A DNA stretch of 64,000 nucleotides from Zygnema cylindricum (GCA_037447655.1 JBBHKE010000450.1:19928-83927); one strand, 5' to 3'; positions 22,530-33,359 are shown, numbered from the stretch's first letter. Program-made: numbers and translations. The notes: generated from the letters alone by a model not told the origin.

Positions 22530-25500
22530 CTGCTAGCCACTTAAGCCACATGCCTCTCTACAAAACTTTAATTTAGGTGCAGGCAAGGGTTTAGTCATCA
22601 TGTCAGCAACCATCTCCTCATCTGGTAAATAACTGAGTTTCAAAACTCTTCCTATAACCTTCTCTCTCACAAAGTGTAGCTTGATATCAATGTGTTTGCT
22701 CTTAAAGTGATGGCTAGGGTTAGATGCAATAGCAATGGCAGCCTGATTGTCACACCACACTACTTGATGTCCAGATTGCATAAACAAAAGCTCTTGAAGG
22801 AGAGACTTTACCCAAAGTAACTTTTTGACGGCTGCGCTAGCCGCCATGTACTCAGCCTCCATAGTAGACTGAGCTATCACCTTCTAAAGTTTGCTGCTCC
22901 AGCAGCATGTCCCACTTCCAATCTTGAGAATGTATCCACTAGTAGAGCGTCGGCTTGGCATATCTCCTAGCTCGCATCGCTCCATGTCTGAATTTTTACT
23001 TCCTCTCCACCGAGAGAGAGTCGGAGGTTTCGAGTTCCTGCAAGATATCGAAGAACTCTCTTTGCTGCCTCCCAATCTGACTTCTTTGGATTTTGCAAAA
23101 TTCGGCTTAAGGCTCCAACAGCTGCTGCAATATCCGGACGGGTACAGTTCATGAAGTAGATGAGGCTTCCGACGATCTGCCTGTAAGGAATGGAGGACAT
23201 AAAATCTGCCTCCCCTGACTCCAAAGAGTCATCAATCACAACCCCACCATGTGATTCTTTCCCTTCTATTTTCTGTCTGAACTCCATGGGAGTAACACTT
23301 CCTTTTGCCTCTGACATGCCGAACCTTTCAAGCATGTTTCCAATGGCTTCCTTCTGTGTCAAAAAAATTAGTCTTTGTTTTCTATCCCTTTCTACCTGAA
23401 TTCCCAAAATATACTTAGCCTCCCCTAAATCTTTCATTTCGAACCGGGAATTTAGAGCTGATTTTATTTTGTTGATTTCATTAATGGATTTGCTTAGCAA
23501 CAGCAAATCATCAACATAAACAGCAATATATATCACTCCATCTTCCCCTTCCATAACATAAACTGAATGATCTGAACTGATTCTAGTAAAGCCAAGATTT
23601 GTCAAAAATTCATCCAGTTTTAGGTTCCACTGTCGTGGAGCCTGCTTCAGACCATAAAGGGACTTCAACAATTTACAGACCAGATTTTCTTTCCCTTTTT
23701 CTACATATCCCTCTGGTTGCTTCATATATATAACTTCCTCCAAATCCCCATGCAAGAAAGCTATTTTCACATCCATTTGATGCAATTCCATATCCTCTAT
23801 TGCTGCTAAAGATAAGAGAATCCTAACAGTAGGAAAACGAACTACAGGTGAGAACGTCTCTTCATAATCAATGCCCTCTTTCTGGCTATACCCCTTAGCA
23901 ACAAGCCTAGCCTTTTATCTTTCAATGGTATTATCGGGATTCAGTTTTAACTTGAATACCCACTTACAACCAATCGCTTTTTGATCCGGTGGAAGTTCCA
24001 CAAACTCCCAAGTTTGAGCCTCCATAATTGACTTTATCTCGTCATTCGCCGCAGCAATCCACAGATCTTTTTCCGGAACGGAGAAAGCTTCTTGAATGGT
24101 AAGAGGCTCCCTTGTGATTGCAGAATAAGCATGATCCACTCGGTCACCTCTCAGCCGGCTGCTTTGTCTTCTTCCCTCCGGAAAATCTGAAGCGAGAATT
24201 GTTGGTTGCCGAGGCAGTCTTGGAGGAGGAGGAGGAGGAGGAGGTCCGGTAGTAGTTGTAATAGTAGGTGGATCAGGCAGCCCCAAAACATGTGGTAGTT
24301 CAGATGGAGAGGAAGAAACCGTTGTTTGCTTGAAAGGAATCTGCTCAAGGATGACATATTCCTGCAATTTTTCTGCCTTCTCTGCCTCATTCATGCTAAA
24401 AACATCAACAGATTGACTTTCTTCTTTGATCTGAATATTCCTAGCAATCTGAATTGTATTTTTCTGAGGATTATACACTCTATATCCTACGGACTCATCA
24501 TCATAGCCCAAAAATATCCCAGGTACAGATTTCGGACTTAATTTCCAATTTGGAAGGTTATCCAACATAAAACACTTACTCCCAAATACTCTAAAGTGAC
24601 TAACATTTGGCTTTCTTCCTGTCCACATTTCATAAGGTGTTTTATCCTTCACAAATCTGGTTTCTATTCTATTTCTAATGTAAGAAGCACACTGAAAAGC
24701 TTCCCCCCAAAATTTCGGATCTACACCTTTATCCATCATCATAGACATAGCACATTCAGTCAAAGTCCTATTGAGTCTTTCAGTCACACCATTCTAATCC
24801 GGAGTGTAAGGAACAGTTAACTCATGAGAAATTCCATTTTCTTTCAAGTATTCAGCAAAGGCATTTGATACATACTCTCCACCGTTGTCAGATCGCAAAG
24901 CAAGGATCGATTTCCCGTGAAGTTTCTCCGCCCAGATCCGGAAATGCTTGAAATGTGTGAAGACCTTGCTCTTCTCCTTCATAAAGTACACTCGGCTGAA
25001 ACGTGAGTGGTCATCAGTGAAGGTAACAAGGTATTTCCTTCCACCAAGAGAAGGAACTTTGGCCGGTCCCCATACATCCGAGTGGATAAAGCCGAGAAGA
25101 TCATTTGCTCGATAATCTGAAGTCTGTGGTAGGGGAAGCTTATGAAGCTTTCCTAGAGCACAACCATCACAAACATGGGATTCCTTTTCACCAAGCTTGA
25201 CACCATCTATCATATTAGTCTTCACCATCTTTTCAAGCCTCTCATTATGAACATGCCCAAGCCTTTTATGCCACAAAACATTTTCAGATAGGACACTGGA
25301 GTACACAAAATCAACTTTATTAACCAGGTCCATCCGATACAACATGTTTGGGCCTCTAGTTCCCACTAAGGCTACTCTCCCATCCTTGCTTATTATCTTT
25401 TTGCCTTTGCTCTGAAGAACATCAAAACCTTTACTCTCTGCAACTGAGGTAGAAAACATTTTTTTCTTAAATTTAGGCACATATAACACATTATGCAAAG

Positions 25501-26647
25501 TTCTTTTTACAACTTTGCCATCTATCTCACAATTCAGATCTATGCTACCGTTAGCATTAGCTTCCACCGTGGCACCACAAGCATAAAAGATTTGACGAGT
25601 AGGGATAGGTGTCATATCCTTGAAATAGGATTTGTTCCAACACATATGGGAGGAACTTCCGGAGTCCATAATCCACCCGAGATCTTTCTCTCCCTCCATC
25701 ATCTTTGCCATTGCAAAGAACTCGGTGTCGTCAGTTTTAGGAAAACTAACAACCTCTGATTTCTCCTTCTCCATCTCCTTCACCGGTTCCTCTTCCTCCG
25801 CTGAAAAAGCTGCGGTTTTGCTCGGAGGTTTCGGTGTAAATGGAGCTCCTCTCACCTTCCATCCTTTGCGGTAAGAACCTGTTTCACACGCTTTTATATA
25901 CAAAGGACAAAACTTGTACAAATGACCATTATTATAGCAATAGACACACCGTTCATATTGCTGAAAGGACTGATTTCCTTGAAATCTATTATCTCTCTGA
26001 AACTGAGCATTGTAAGCTACAGCTGGCTTTCAAGAATTAAATGCCAACTGATTTGCTTCTTCTTCTAGCACATACTCTATAGCTGTAGCTAGATTCCACT
26101 GTGTCTTATCCAATTTTTTCAGTTCATCATAGGCACCTTTATACTCACTAGGAAGCCCCCTCACTAAAATCATTGCTTTGTGATACTCAGGAAATGAACC
26201 ACCTTAACATGCATTTTTTGCAACTAGAAGTCTGAATTTATTGCAACATTTTGCCATGCTTCCGCCTGTATACTTATATTCCCAGATCTGCCCAGCAGTT
26301 ATAATCTCATGTTGTGCATTAGCCCTAGAATATGTCTTTTTCAAAGCATCCCAAATCTCTGATGCTTTAGAAGCCTGAATGTATGTCATATGAAGCTCCT
26401 TAGATATCATTAACTTTATCAAATGAAGAGCCTGCTCATTCTTTTGATCATAGTTTACATCAGTTTCTACCATAGATCCATTAACAACATCAAAAAGCTT
26501 CACTTGTACAAAATAAGACCTTACAAGATCTGCCCAATACAGATATTCTCTCCCATCAAAAACCGGAATTCGTGAAGGCGTGCCCGTGACCTGTTGTTCT
26601 GAGACAACAACCGGAACCGAAGACGATGAGGATGCCGGTGTAGTCAT
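22530..26647 (-). pseudogene. B-family copia gag-pol polyprotein, nearly intact
   Basis: One frame runs from the ATG at 26647 through all domains. Gag has the copia fold lead-in (IPVFDGREYLYWADLVRSYF). A zinc knuckle CVYCYNNGHLYKFC lies at about 25962-25921. Protease has WIMDSGSSSHMC (about 25680). Integrase has the HHCC module (HKRLGHVHNERL, CDGCALGKLHKL) and a D,D,E core (HSDVWGP, RSDNGGEY, NGVTERLNRTL). RT has YVDD (about 23525-23515). RNase H has WSDAS and STMEAEY. In-frame stops lie at 26204-26206, 26030-26032, 24794-24796, 23915-23917 and 22884-22886, and a frameshift near 22970 splits RNase H. The start codon lies inside the 5' LTR. The copy cannot make full polyprotein but is otherwise well preserved. 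Confidence 0.93.
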
Positions 26648-27432
26648 CTCGGAACCAAACCAAGCAAGAAACTTTCACAAAAAACCGGTCTGAAAAACAG
26701 CAACTTCAACAGTTGATAAAACCCAAACCAGAGACACAATAGCTCTGCAAATCTATTACAAAGTAGATAATATCAGGATGAACACATACACAAAATTTCA
26801 AGTAATTCTACCAACAGATCTGTGAGATATCCACAGATGAAAATGCCAAAAACAGGTTGTACAGTTTCTGACTACAAAATGTTCATAACTTCAAAGTTAT
26901 CTAAGTCCTACTAATATACACTGAAGCCTATGCTGCTGAACGTACGGAGGCATACCAGCCGTACAATAAATACCTATGGCTCAAACCGAACAAGGTACGT
27001 CACACAAAAAGATTCCTTTACTAATCAACTAACCACACAAAGACAAAAATCTACTTAACTAGATATTTACAAAGGAGTAGAATTCTATATGCCACGTCAT
27101 TTGTCGTGTATGTGGTTCACACGGACCAGCATTTGTCGGTGGTCTCCCTCAGCCGCGTACATATCACATTCGGCACCGTAGACAAATCTCCATGTGCCAT
27201 TTTGTCCTCAAGTATATCTATGCACAAACAATCCGATATTCTGGAGTGTCTTCTTTCTTGTAGTGACTTTTGTCTTGGGAGTGTATACAAAGGTGTACTT
27301 CCTACCGATCTAGTGGAACATCAATTCTGGTGTGTAATGAAACGAACTTACAACCAAACATATGCTAAGTCGTGAAACTCTCTCTCTCTCACAATCGAGG
27401 CATAGAGAGGACTAAAGTTTTCCAAAACAACA
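26592..27432 (-). repeat. 5' LTR of the B-family element, containing the gag start codon
   Basis: The left edge is fixed by identity with the LTR at 21667-22509. The last 56 nt of the LTR (26647-26592, minus strand) encode the first 18 gag codons and two bases of the next, so gag translation crosses the LTR/internal junction. The next bases inside, GGTCACGGGCAC, occupy the primer-binding position and encode V-T-G-T. Confidence 0.9.
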
Positions 27433-27437
27433 GTGAC

Positions 27438-28532
27438 TACCCTCTCATCCCCATACTCTATCTCTACGGTAGGAATCTTTCTCATTTTAGTGAACATGTG
27501 TTTATCCTTACACATGCTCCTCAATTACTGTGTCACAAAAGCCTTCCTTTTGGAGGTCCAGTCTGCCACTCTTTTAACCAAAGTTCAATTAATTTAGAGC
27601 ACTTTGCCATGTAGTGCCATGTTTCTTACAAAAATGACACTATCCTTTTAAAACCCTCGGTCCGAACTCATCAAAATGATTTTTTTGTCCCCCTCCTCTA
27701 TAGCCTCCAAACGGTTTCTTTAGATCCTTGTTCCTCCAATCGATCCCGGTTGCCAAGGCTTGACCACTCCTACCTCCCCTCCGGATCTCTATATCTCGAA
27801 CAAGAATCATCCCTAATACCGAGTTCCAGGTCCAACGGAACCTGAATCCGGAAGATCTTGTACACGATTAACTATATTCTTATAATCATCGGATAACTTT
27901 ATGAGTATAGTTAACCTTCATCTTTTCAGTTTCTACTTTTTCAGCACACTCTAACTCCATAAAATGTGTCGCAAGCTCATTACGGAAATCTAGCATCTTC
28001 CACCCTTTGTATGAATATGCATCTATTTTTTGATCTATCAACAGTTGTTACTCAATTGTACCACTTTGATACATTTCTATGAGTGCCACATATAGATCAG
28101 ATGCCCTTTCCACTTGCAAATGAGGTGATGGAAGTCCTTGGGTAAGATTACGAAGTATGAAGTGTTTTGCTGCCATGTTATTGTAATCTCAGGTATCAAT
28201 ATCATTCGCCTCATTTCTTGGAAAAGGTGACACGAATGCCAAACCAATTGCTGTAGGTGTTGCAATCGTTGTGATTGTCTCATTTTCTTTCCCTTTGTAC
28301 ATCACAATGCTTTTCCCATCCTCACTCTCCTCCAGTAAAGTTGGATATGCTTTTCTAGTAAACCTAGTTCCTGCAAACCTTAGGAGGATTGCCCACGCTG
28401 GATGGACGCCTCACTCTTCCACTCACTATTCCCCTAAAAAAATTCTCGCACAGATCTCTTATCATCAAAATCTCCCAGTGTATGAAACCAGTTCCATTAA
28501 AGATGGGCACGTTAAAGGGTGGGCTCATAACC
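27438..28532 (-). pseudogene. A-family copia gag and protease beginning, decayed
   Basis: The frame that opens in the LTR at 28552 reads MEVSQLQVMSPPFNVPIFNG and then HWEILM, the usual copia gag opening (hydrophobic-F-x-G-x-x-F/Y-x-x-W). A degenerate zinc knuckle, CHFCKKHGTTW, is readable near 27626-27650 and lacks the later His/Cys residues. Between them the frame is broken repeatedly. The gag stretch at 28077-28283 is only weakly recognisable. Confidence 0.7.
28521..28532 (-). other. Primer-binding site, half-tRNA initiator-Met type
   Basis: Directly after the 5' LTR the minus strand reads GGTTATGAGCCC, complementary to GGGCTCATAACC, the anticodon arm of an initiator tRNA-Met (CAT anticodon). 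Copia-group hemiviruses such as Drosophila copia and yeast Ty5 use a cleaved half of tRNA-iMet in this way, whereas most plant copia elements use the tRNA 3' end (TGGTATCAGAGC). The tRNA complementarity is from memory. Confidence 0.72.
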
Positions 28533-29547
28533 TGCAACTGTGAGACCTCCATTGGTCCTCATAGTAGGCAGCTCACTAGAAGCCCCTAGGATAGCCCTTA
28601 CCCCTTTGAGTTTGACCAAGACAAGTTGTCACCCTGACAGACACCAAATTGAAGTGATTTCACCCCTGTGGAGACAAGACTCCACTGAGTCTACTGCAAA
28701 AAGAATCATTAAATTTTCTCCCTTGAAGAATGAGTTATGGATGGTCAAAGTTGACCTTTTGTATAGATGTGCTCTGAGAGAGAGACGTCTGACTAAGAAT
28801 TGTCTAATTCATATTCCCCTCTCTGAATCCCCTTCTGCCGAAGTACGGCACCAGTCACATGACTGTGCAGTACAAAAAGTTATTGGTACAGGAGTACGTT
28901 CTGTACGGCCACTGTACGACATGGCCAAAGAGTGGACGCCCGTCGTATTTGGACTCGTTCTAGTGCGCTCCAAAATTCCGCGAGGCAATACAGTTTGCCA
29001 TGTGTTAATCAGAGAAGCGGAAACCGAAATCCGCCAAAAACAGCCATTCCGGGATGCGGGCTCGCACCATGGTCTTCCGATCTAACCGGCTTTTAATACA
29101 AGTCGTTGAACGAAATGTTCACAGCATTTGTTTCGTGCGATGTTTATCTTACAATAGAATACATGCTACATAAAGTCAATTCTATCAGTTAAATGCATTT
29201 CACTACATGTGCATGTTTAAATAGTTATCGCACCCTATATATCTCAGCACTGGTTCTTTTGGTTCCTACAACCCTTTTTTGTAAATTTAACCTGATTTGC
29301 TCCTTTTCTCCTTTGGAAGCCTAGGCAGCCATGGCTCTTACTCCTTCTCTAGTCTTCAGTGATTGCGACAAGTGTGGGGACTTGAGAGTGGAGTAAGAGG
29401 CAAGTGTGGGGACTTGAGAGTGGAGTAAGAGGCAAGTGTGGGGACTTGAGAGTGGAGTAAGAGACAGACTACTTTTGTTTCTATACTGTTTTATTTAACA
29501 CAAATTTACACCTAAAAAACACCCAACAAAAACCATTAATTTCTACA
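28533..29547 (-). repeat. 5' LTR of the nested A-family element
   Basis: The + strand runs from TGCAACTGTGAGACCTCC to AATTTCTACA against the AACCT duplication. In LTR sense the last 20 nt, ATGGAGGTCTCACAGTTGCA, open the gag frame. A 32-bp unit starting CAAGTGTGGGGACTTG is present three times in tandem (29369-29464), where the partner LTR has one copy. The tRNA-like segment is deleted near 29240-29265. Confidence 0.9.
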
Positions 29548-29552
29548 AACCT

Positions 29553-30177
29553 CACGAACTAATTTAAAGAAAAATAACACTTTATTACTTGTAGGAAATT
29601 TCCCTCGCATATCTCAATCAATTTCAACTGTTTTGCACGAGGGAAAGTGCATACCACTTTTTTTCGCATGTTTCCATCCTGCAAGTATGTTTTTCTACTT
29701 GATGTTTAGGCATCAAATATTGTTTCATGAGGTTTTTTCTCGCCCTCGCTTATCTCTCTCTCTCTCTCTCTCCCACTCCGTCACCCTAGTCACTTTTTGT
29801 AAAATGTTATATGTCAATTTTGACATGGAAATAATATGATTGAAATTTTCTGACTATTCGAGCACTACAATTTGTGACAAAGTTAGGTCGAAAAGAAAAA
29901 AAAAATGAAATCAAAGTTCCATGAAAGAAGTCTCAAAATTAGTAACATAAAGAAGGTTTTACTTATCCAAACTGGTATTCAATATGAATACACTTTGTAA
30001 TGCCACAAAATTTAAATTCACAAACATATTGTGAAAGTAAGTTTTAGTGAGTTTTAGCTTAAGAGATGGTAGTTCCGACTAAAATGTATCTTTGTATTTT
30101 TGTAATTTCTTCGCTATTTGTTAAAATAACGGAAAGATCACGGAGAAAAGGTGATTAAATTGCTGGGAAATATAGGC
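29553..30177. other. AT-rich spacer with a short TC repeat
   Basis: A (TC)n microsatellite lies at about 29753-29772. Nothing else is recognised. Confidence 0.4.
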
Positions 30178-30400
30178 TACACCACAAATCGCTATTAGCG
30201 TATTGAACACTAATTCGATCCGCCCAAATTTCGTCCCAAATTCTTAAATAGCATTAATATTTTTTTTTCTTTACGCTTTATAGGGTTTTGTTCCAATTAG
30301 CGTTACTAACGAAATTACACTGCGGTTTAAATAGTGTGGTGTACGGTTAGTGTCAGACTATTCAAAATTGTACCTTTCTAAGTGAAAAAACACTGAAAAC
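30178..30400. repeat. TACACCG-family fragment
   Basis: The left end, TACACCACAAATCGCTATTA, is followed by GCGT and, further in, by GTTTAAATAGTGTGGTGTACGG, the interior block of the 0.5-kb members. No right terminus is seen. Confidence 0.45.
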
Positions 30401-30550
30401 AATTTAACATAGGCGCGAGCGAATGTGAATGTGCACTAGAAGAAAGTGAAAATTTTGACTGACATAAAAAGAAAAAAATATTCTAACAAGTACGGGAGCC
30501 AAAATTACGCGACGGCGTAGATTTCAAATAATTTGTACGGATACTTGTAC

Positions 30551-31049
30551 TACACCGCGAATCGTAATTAGAGTAAATTACTCTAATTCGGTCGCTCGAA
30601 ATTTCGACTCTATCACATGAAATAGAGTAAATGATTCTAATTTTTTCATTATTTATTTAAAATCAAGTTTAATTAGCGTTTTTAATTCTAATATAGGTTC
30701 GTTTTAAATAGTGTGGAGTACGGAAGACCTCCAACCGTGCAAAATTGTACTTTTTCAGTAAAAATTACAAATATTGATTTAATACAGGCCGTTATCATAA
30801 AACTGCGTTTTAACAAACCGCGTAGTGGAAACGTCAAGTGACGATAAACTGTACGTTTTGCCAAATAATGTACGAATACCTTATTTACAGTAGAGGATAT
30901 TAGCGTGCCAAATTAGAGTACTTAAATAAATTAGAGTAAACTTCATAGTTGAAACATCTCTATCACACAAATTAGCGTCAATTACTCTAATTTTTTTTTA
31001 GTTTTTGTACTCTAATTTTTTCATTACTCTAATTACGATTCGCGGTGTA
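30551..31049. mobile_element. TACACCG-family element, long form (499 bp)
   Basis: The two ends are a perfect inverted repeat of about 26 bp beginning TACACCGCGAATCGTAATTA. The interior contains GTTTTAAATAGTGTGGAGTACGG and AACCGTGCAAAATTGTAC blocks also seen, in inverted order, in the 509-bp member at 53467-53975. There is no coding capacity. TA at each outer edge would fit a TA duplication but may be part of the repeat. Confidence 0.75.
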
Positions 31050-31126
31050 GTGTAAGCAAGTTTATGGTTTTTTTTAGTGTTACTTAATTTATTTTTTTAA
31101 ATGTTACTTTAAAAACCCAAATTAGC

Positions 31127-32606
31127 ATTAGGGTAACGTTACATCAGACGTTTTTGTAGTCGTACGACCAATTCTACAGTCCGGTTTGATTGAGGGTGAA
31201 CCTCTATCAAGCGAAAAGTGAGGTTCATTACTAGAAAAAGTGTGTTTTCCTACAGATCTAGCTTATATTCGTACATGGTGGTACTAGTTTTTTTTTCTTT
31301 TTTGTTAAACATGATAAACGGAGATTCGTCAAGATTCTCCAAACTTTTTGGCGACAACGTCGACCGTCCGATTATTTATTTTCGAAGCAAGCGGTCACTT
31401 TATCTAGTATCTACCTAGTCTTCTTAAGAGGAGAATAGCTAGACACTGGACTTATAAAATTTTAACGCGTGCAATGGTCATGTGCTATACAGGATAAAAA
31501 CCCTTCATGTGGCATACGCCACGTGCCTTCGGACATATGTCACGCACCGTCGGACGGGTGGGAATCAAATCTTAAGGAAAAACACGAGAAAATCTTTGTC
31601 AAGGAATGTGTCCTGACGCCTCATCCACCATCCGTTGACATCCAAATTTGCGGCGCCACGACGGAACATGAACGAATAAACAATTAAAAAAAAAACAAAA
31701 CACGAACGTTTGCGGTTGGCTGTACGGATACGAAATCATATATTGTGCTTTTGGAATTTTTGACATACTCGCCGTCAAAACAATAACCTACGTGCATCCA
31801 ATCGAAAGAATGTACGTACGCGATAGATTCCTTGTTGACACGACCTGGTGGAGAAGTGAAGAAATACTACTGACAGTAAACGTATCCGTACGATTATTGT
31901 CGGTGCTTGATAAAGGTTCACCGTGAGTCGATGTTCCATCACGAAGAGTTTGTAAACCACGTGTTCTAAAATGACTCCCACCACGTAAGCTACGATTTGA
32001 TATTTAATATCCTTAAGATTTTTAGCACCGACAAAGTTTACATCAAATCTTCACTTGCATACCATGTACCTGCGTACGGAATCATCATACGAGAAAAGGT
32101 TGTTATACTTTTTGCAGTGGCCAGTCTTCAATGCCAGCTCATTTTTTAGGGTTATTGTTTTTGAACATAACGAAAATCTTTTGACAGAAATAGTGCTACA
32201 AACAAAAGGTACTAAAAATAGAGTGACGAGGGAGAGTTACGAAATCACATTTTTATTTTCAGTTGTATTTTCGAAAGCGCGTTTCATATACAAATTTTGT
32301 CAATTTTCGTTGGTTGTCAATCGTGACACATAGCCTAATCGTCCAGCGTGTCGCGTTTATTTTTTTTTTGTATCTGCCAACCCACCTCCTTGAGGTACGT
32401 TAGCAGGTACAAAGAAAAATGAAGCGGACGCCTCGCGGATGAATACCGACGGTCAGTTTTTCCTCCTAGACCTTTGGAGAGTGTTGGCAAGATTCTTTGT
32501 AATGTTGTTTCGCGTATAGAAACAAAATAAGCGGTACGGTTTGGTACAGATAGTCGCCGATTTTTGTAAACTACCCCACTTTTCGACTGATGGAACGTGA
32601 CCCTTA
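31127..32606 (+). mobile_element. Family D element, copy 2, interrupted by family F
   Basis: The left end (TTAGGGTAACGTTACATCAGAC) and right end (TGATGGAACGTGACCCTTA) match family D. The body resumes at 31923 with GTGAGTCGATGTTCCATCA after the insert. Without the insert it is about 750 bp, like the other copies. Its right end is shared with copy 3. Confidence 0.65.
31195..31922. mobile_element. Family F small DNA element nested in family D copy 2
   Basis: The termini GGTGAACCTCTATCAAGC and GCTTGATAAAGGTTCACC are inverted copies with one mismatch. In the uninterrupted copy 3, the flanking bases GATTGAG and TCGATGTTCC are contiguous. The flanks here are TTGAG and GTGAG, so a short target duplication is likely. 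The 728-bp interior is non-coding. Confidence 0.6.
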
Positions 32607-33323
32607 GGGTGAAGTTCCATCAGACATTTTTGTAATCGTACGGCCAACTCTACAGACCGGGTCGATTGAGTCGATGTTCCATCATGTAGAGTCTGTAAGC
32701 CATGTGTTTTAAATTGACTGGCGCCACGCAAGCTACGATCCGATAGTGAATATCTTTCGGATTTTTAGCACCGACAAACTGAACTTCATATCTTCACTTG
32801 CGTACCATGTACCTGCGTAAGAAGTAATCATATGCATAACTTTTATACTTCAGCTCATTTTTTAGGATTTTTGTTTTCGAACATAACGAAATTCCTTTGA
32901 GAAAAATAGTGTGGCGAACAAAGTTACCGAAAATAGCGTGACGAAGGAAGGTTACGAAATTTCGTTTTTATTTTCGGTTGTATTTTGGAAAGCGCGTGTC
33001 ATGTGCAAATCTGAGGATTTTTTGTTGGTTTTACATCATGACACTTATGTTAATCTTCCATCATGTCACGATTTTTTATTTTTTTTATCTGTCAACTCAC
33101 CTCTTCGAGGTGGGTTGACAATTGCAAAGAAAAATGAAGCGAACGCCTCGCAGATGTACATTCGACGGTCAATACTACGCCCCAGACCTTCGGAGAGTAT
33201 CGACAAGATTCTTTGTAATGTTGTTTTTCGTATAAAAACAAAATAAGCGGTATGGTTTGGTACGGATAGTCGCTGATTTCTGTAAACTACCCCATTTTTC
33301 GTCTGATGGAACGTCACCTTTAG
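32604..33323 (+). mobile_element. Family D element, copy 3, head-to-tail with copy 2
   Basis: It begins TTAGGGTGAAGTTCCATCAGAC within the end of copy 2 and ends CTGATGGAACGTCACCTTTAG. The interior is colinear with copies 1, 2 and 4. The two copies share the CCCTTAGGG junction. Confidence 0.7.
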
Positions 33324-33359
33324 TTAAAAAATGGAATATATGTCATTTTTGAAAAATTT

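Larger units (their letters stand above)
21667..27432 (-). mobile_element. Complete B-family Ty1/copia retrotransposon nested in the A-family element
   Basis: Two LTRs of about 842 bp and a 5-bp TSD, GTGAC (21662-21666 and 27433-27437), delimit a 5766-bp element inserted in the protease region of the A element. LTR ends are TGTTG and CAACA. By eye the two LTRs differ at about 17 positions and one 2-bp indel, near 2 percent, so this is the youngest insertion in the region. The polyprotein is nearly continuous in one frame, with a few stops and one frameshift. Confidence 0.93.
17621..29547 (-). mobile_element. Complete A-family Ty1/copia retrotransposon, interrupted by a B-family element
   Basis: Both LTRs, a primer-binding site, a polypurine tract and an identical 5-bp TSD, AACCT (17616-17620 and 29548-29552), define the element. 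Reading on the minus strand the order is 5' LTR (29547-28533), PBS (28532-28521), gag, protease, then the inserted B element (27432-21667), the rest of protease, integrase, RT, RNase H, polypurine tract and 3' LTR (18622-17621). Without the insert it is about 6.1 kb, normal for copia with 1-kb LTRs. Domain order protease-integrase-RT-RNase H is the Ty1/copia (Pseudoviridae) order. All reading frames are heavily broken. Confidence 0.9.

Noticed and set aside
28540-29085. A 181-codon open frame on the + strand in the 5' LTR
   Set aside because: It runs antisense through LTR sequence, and the equivalent frames in the LTRs at 17621 and 51618 are broken.
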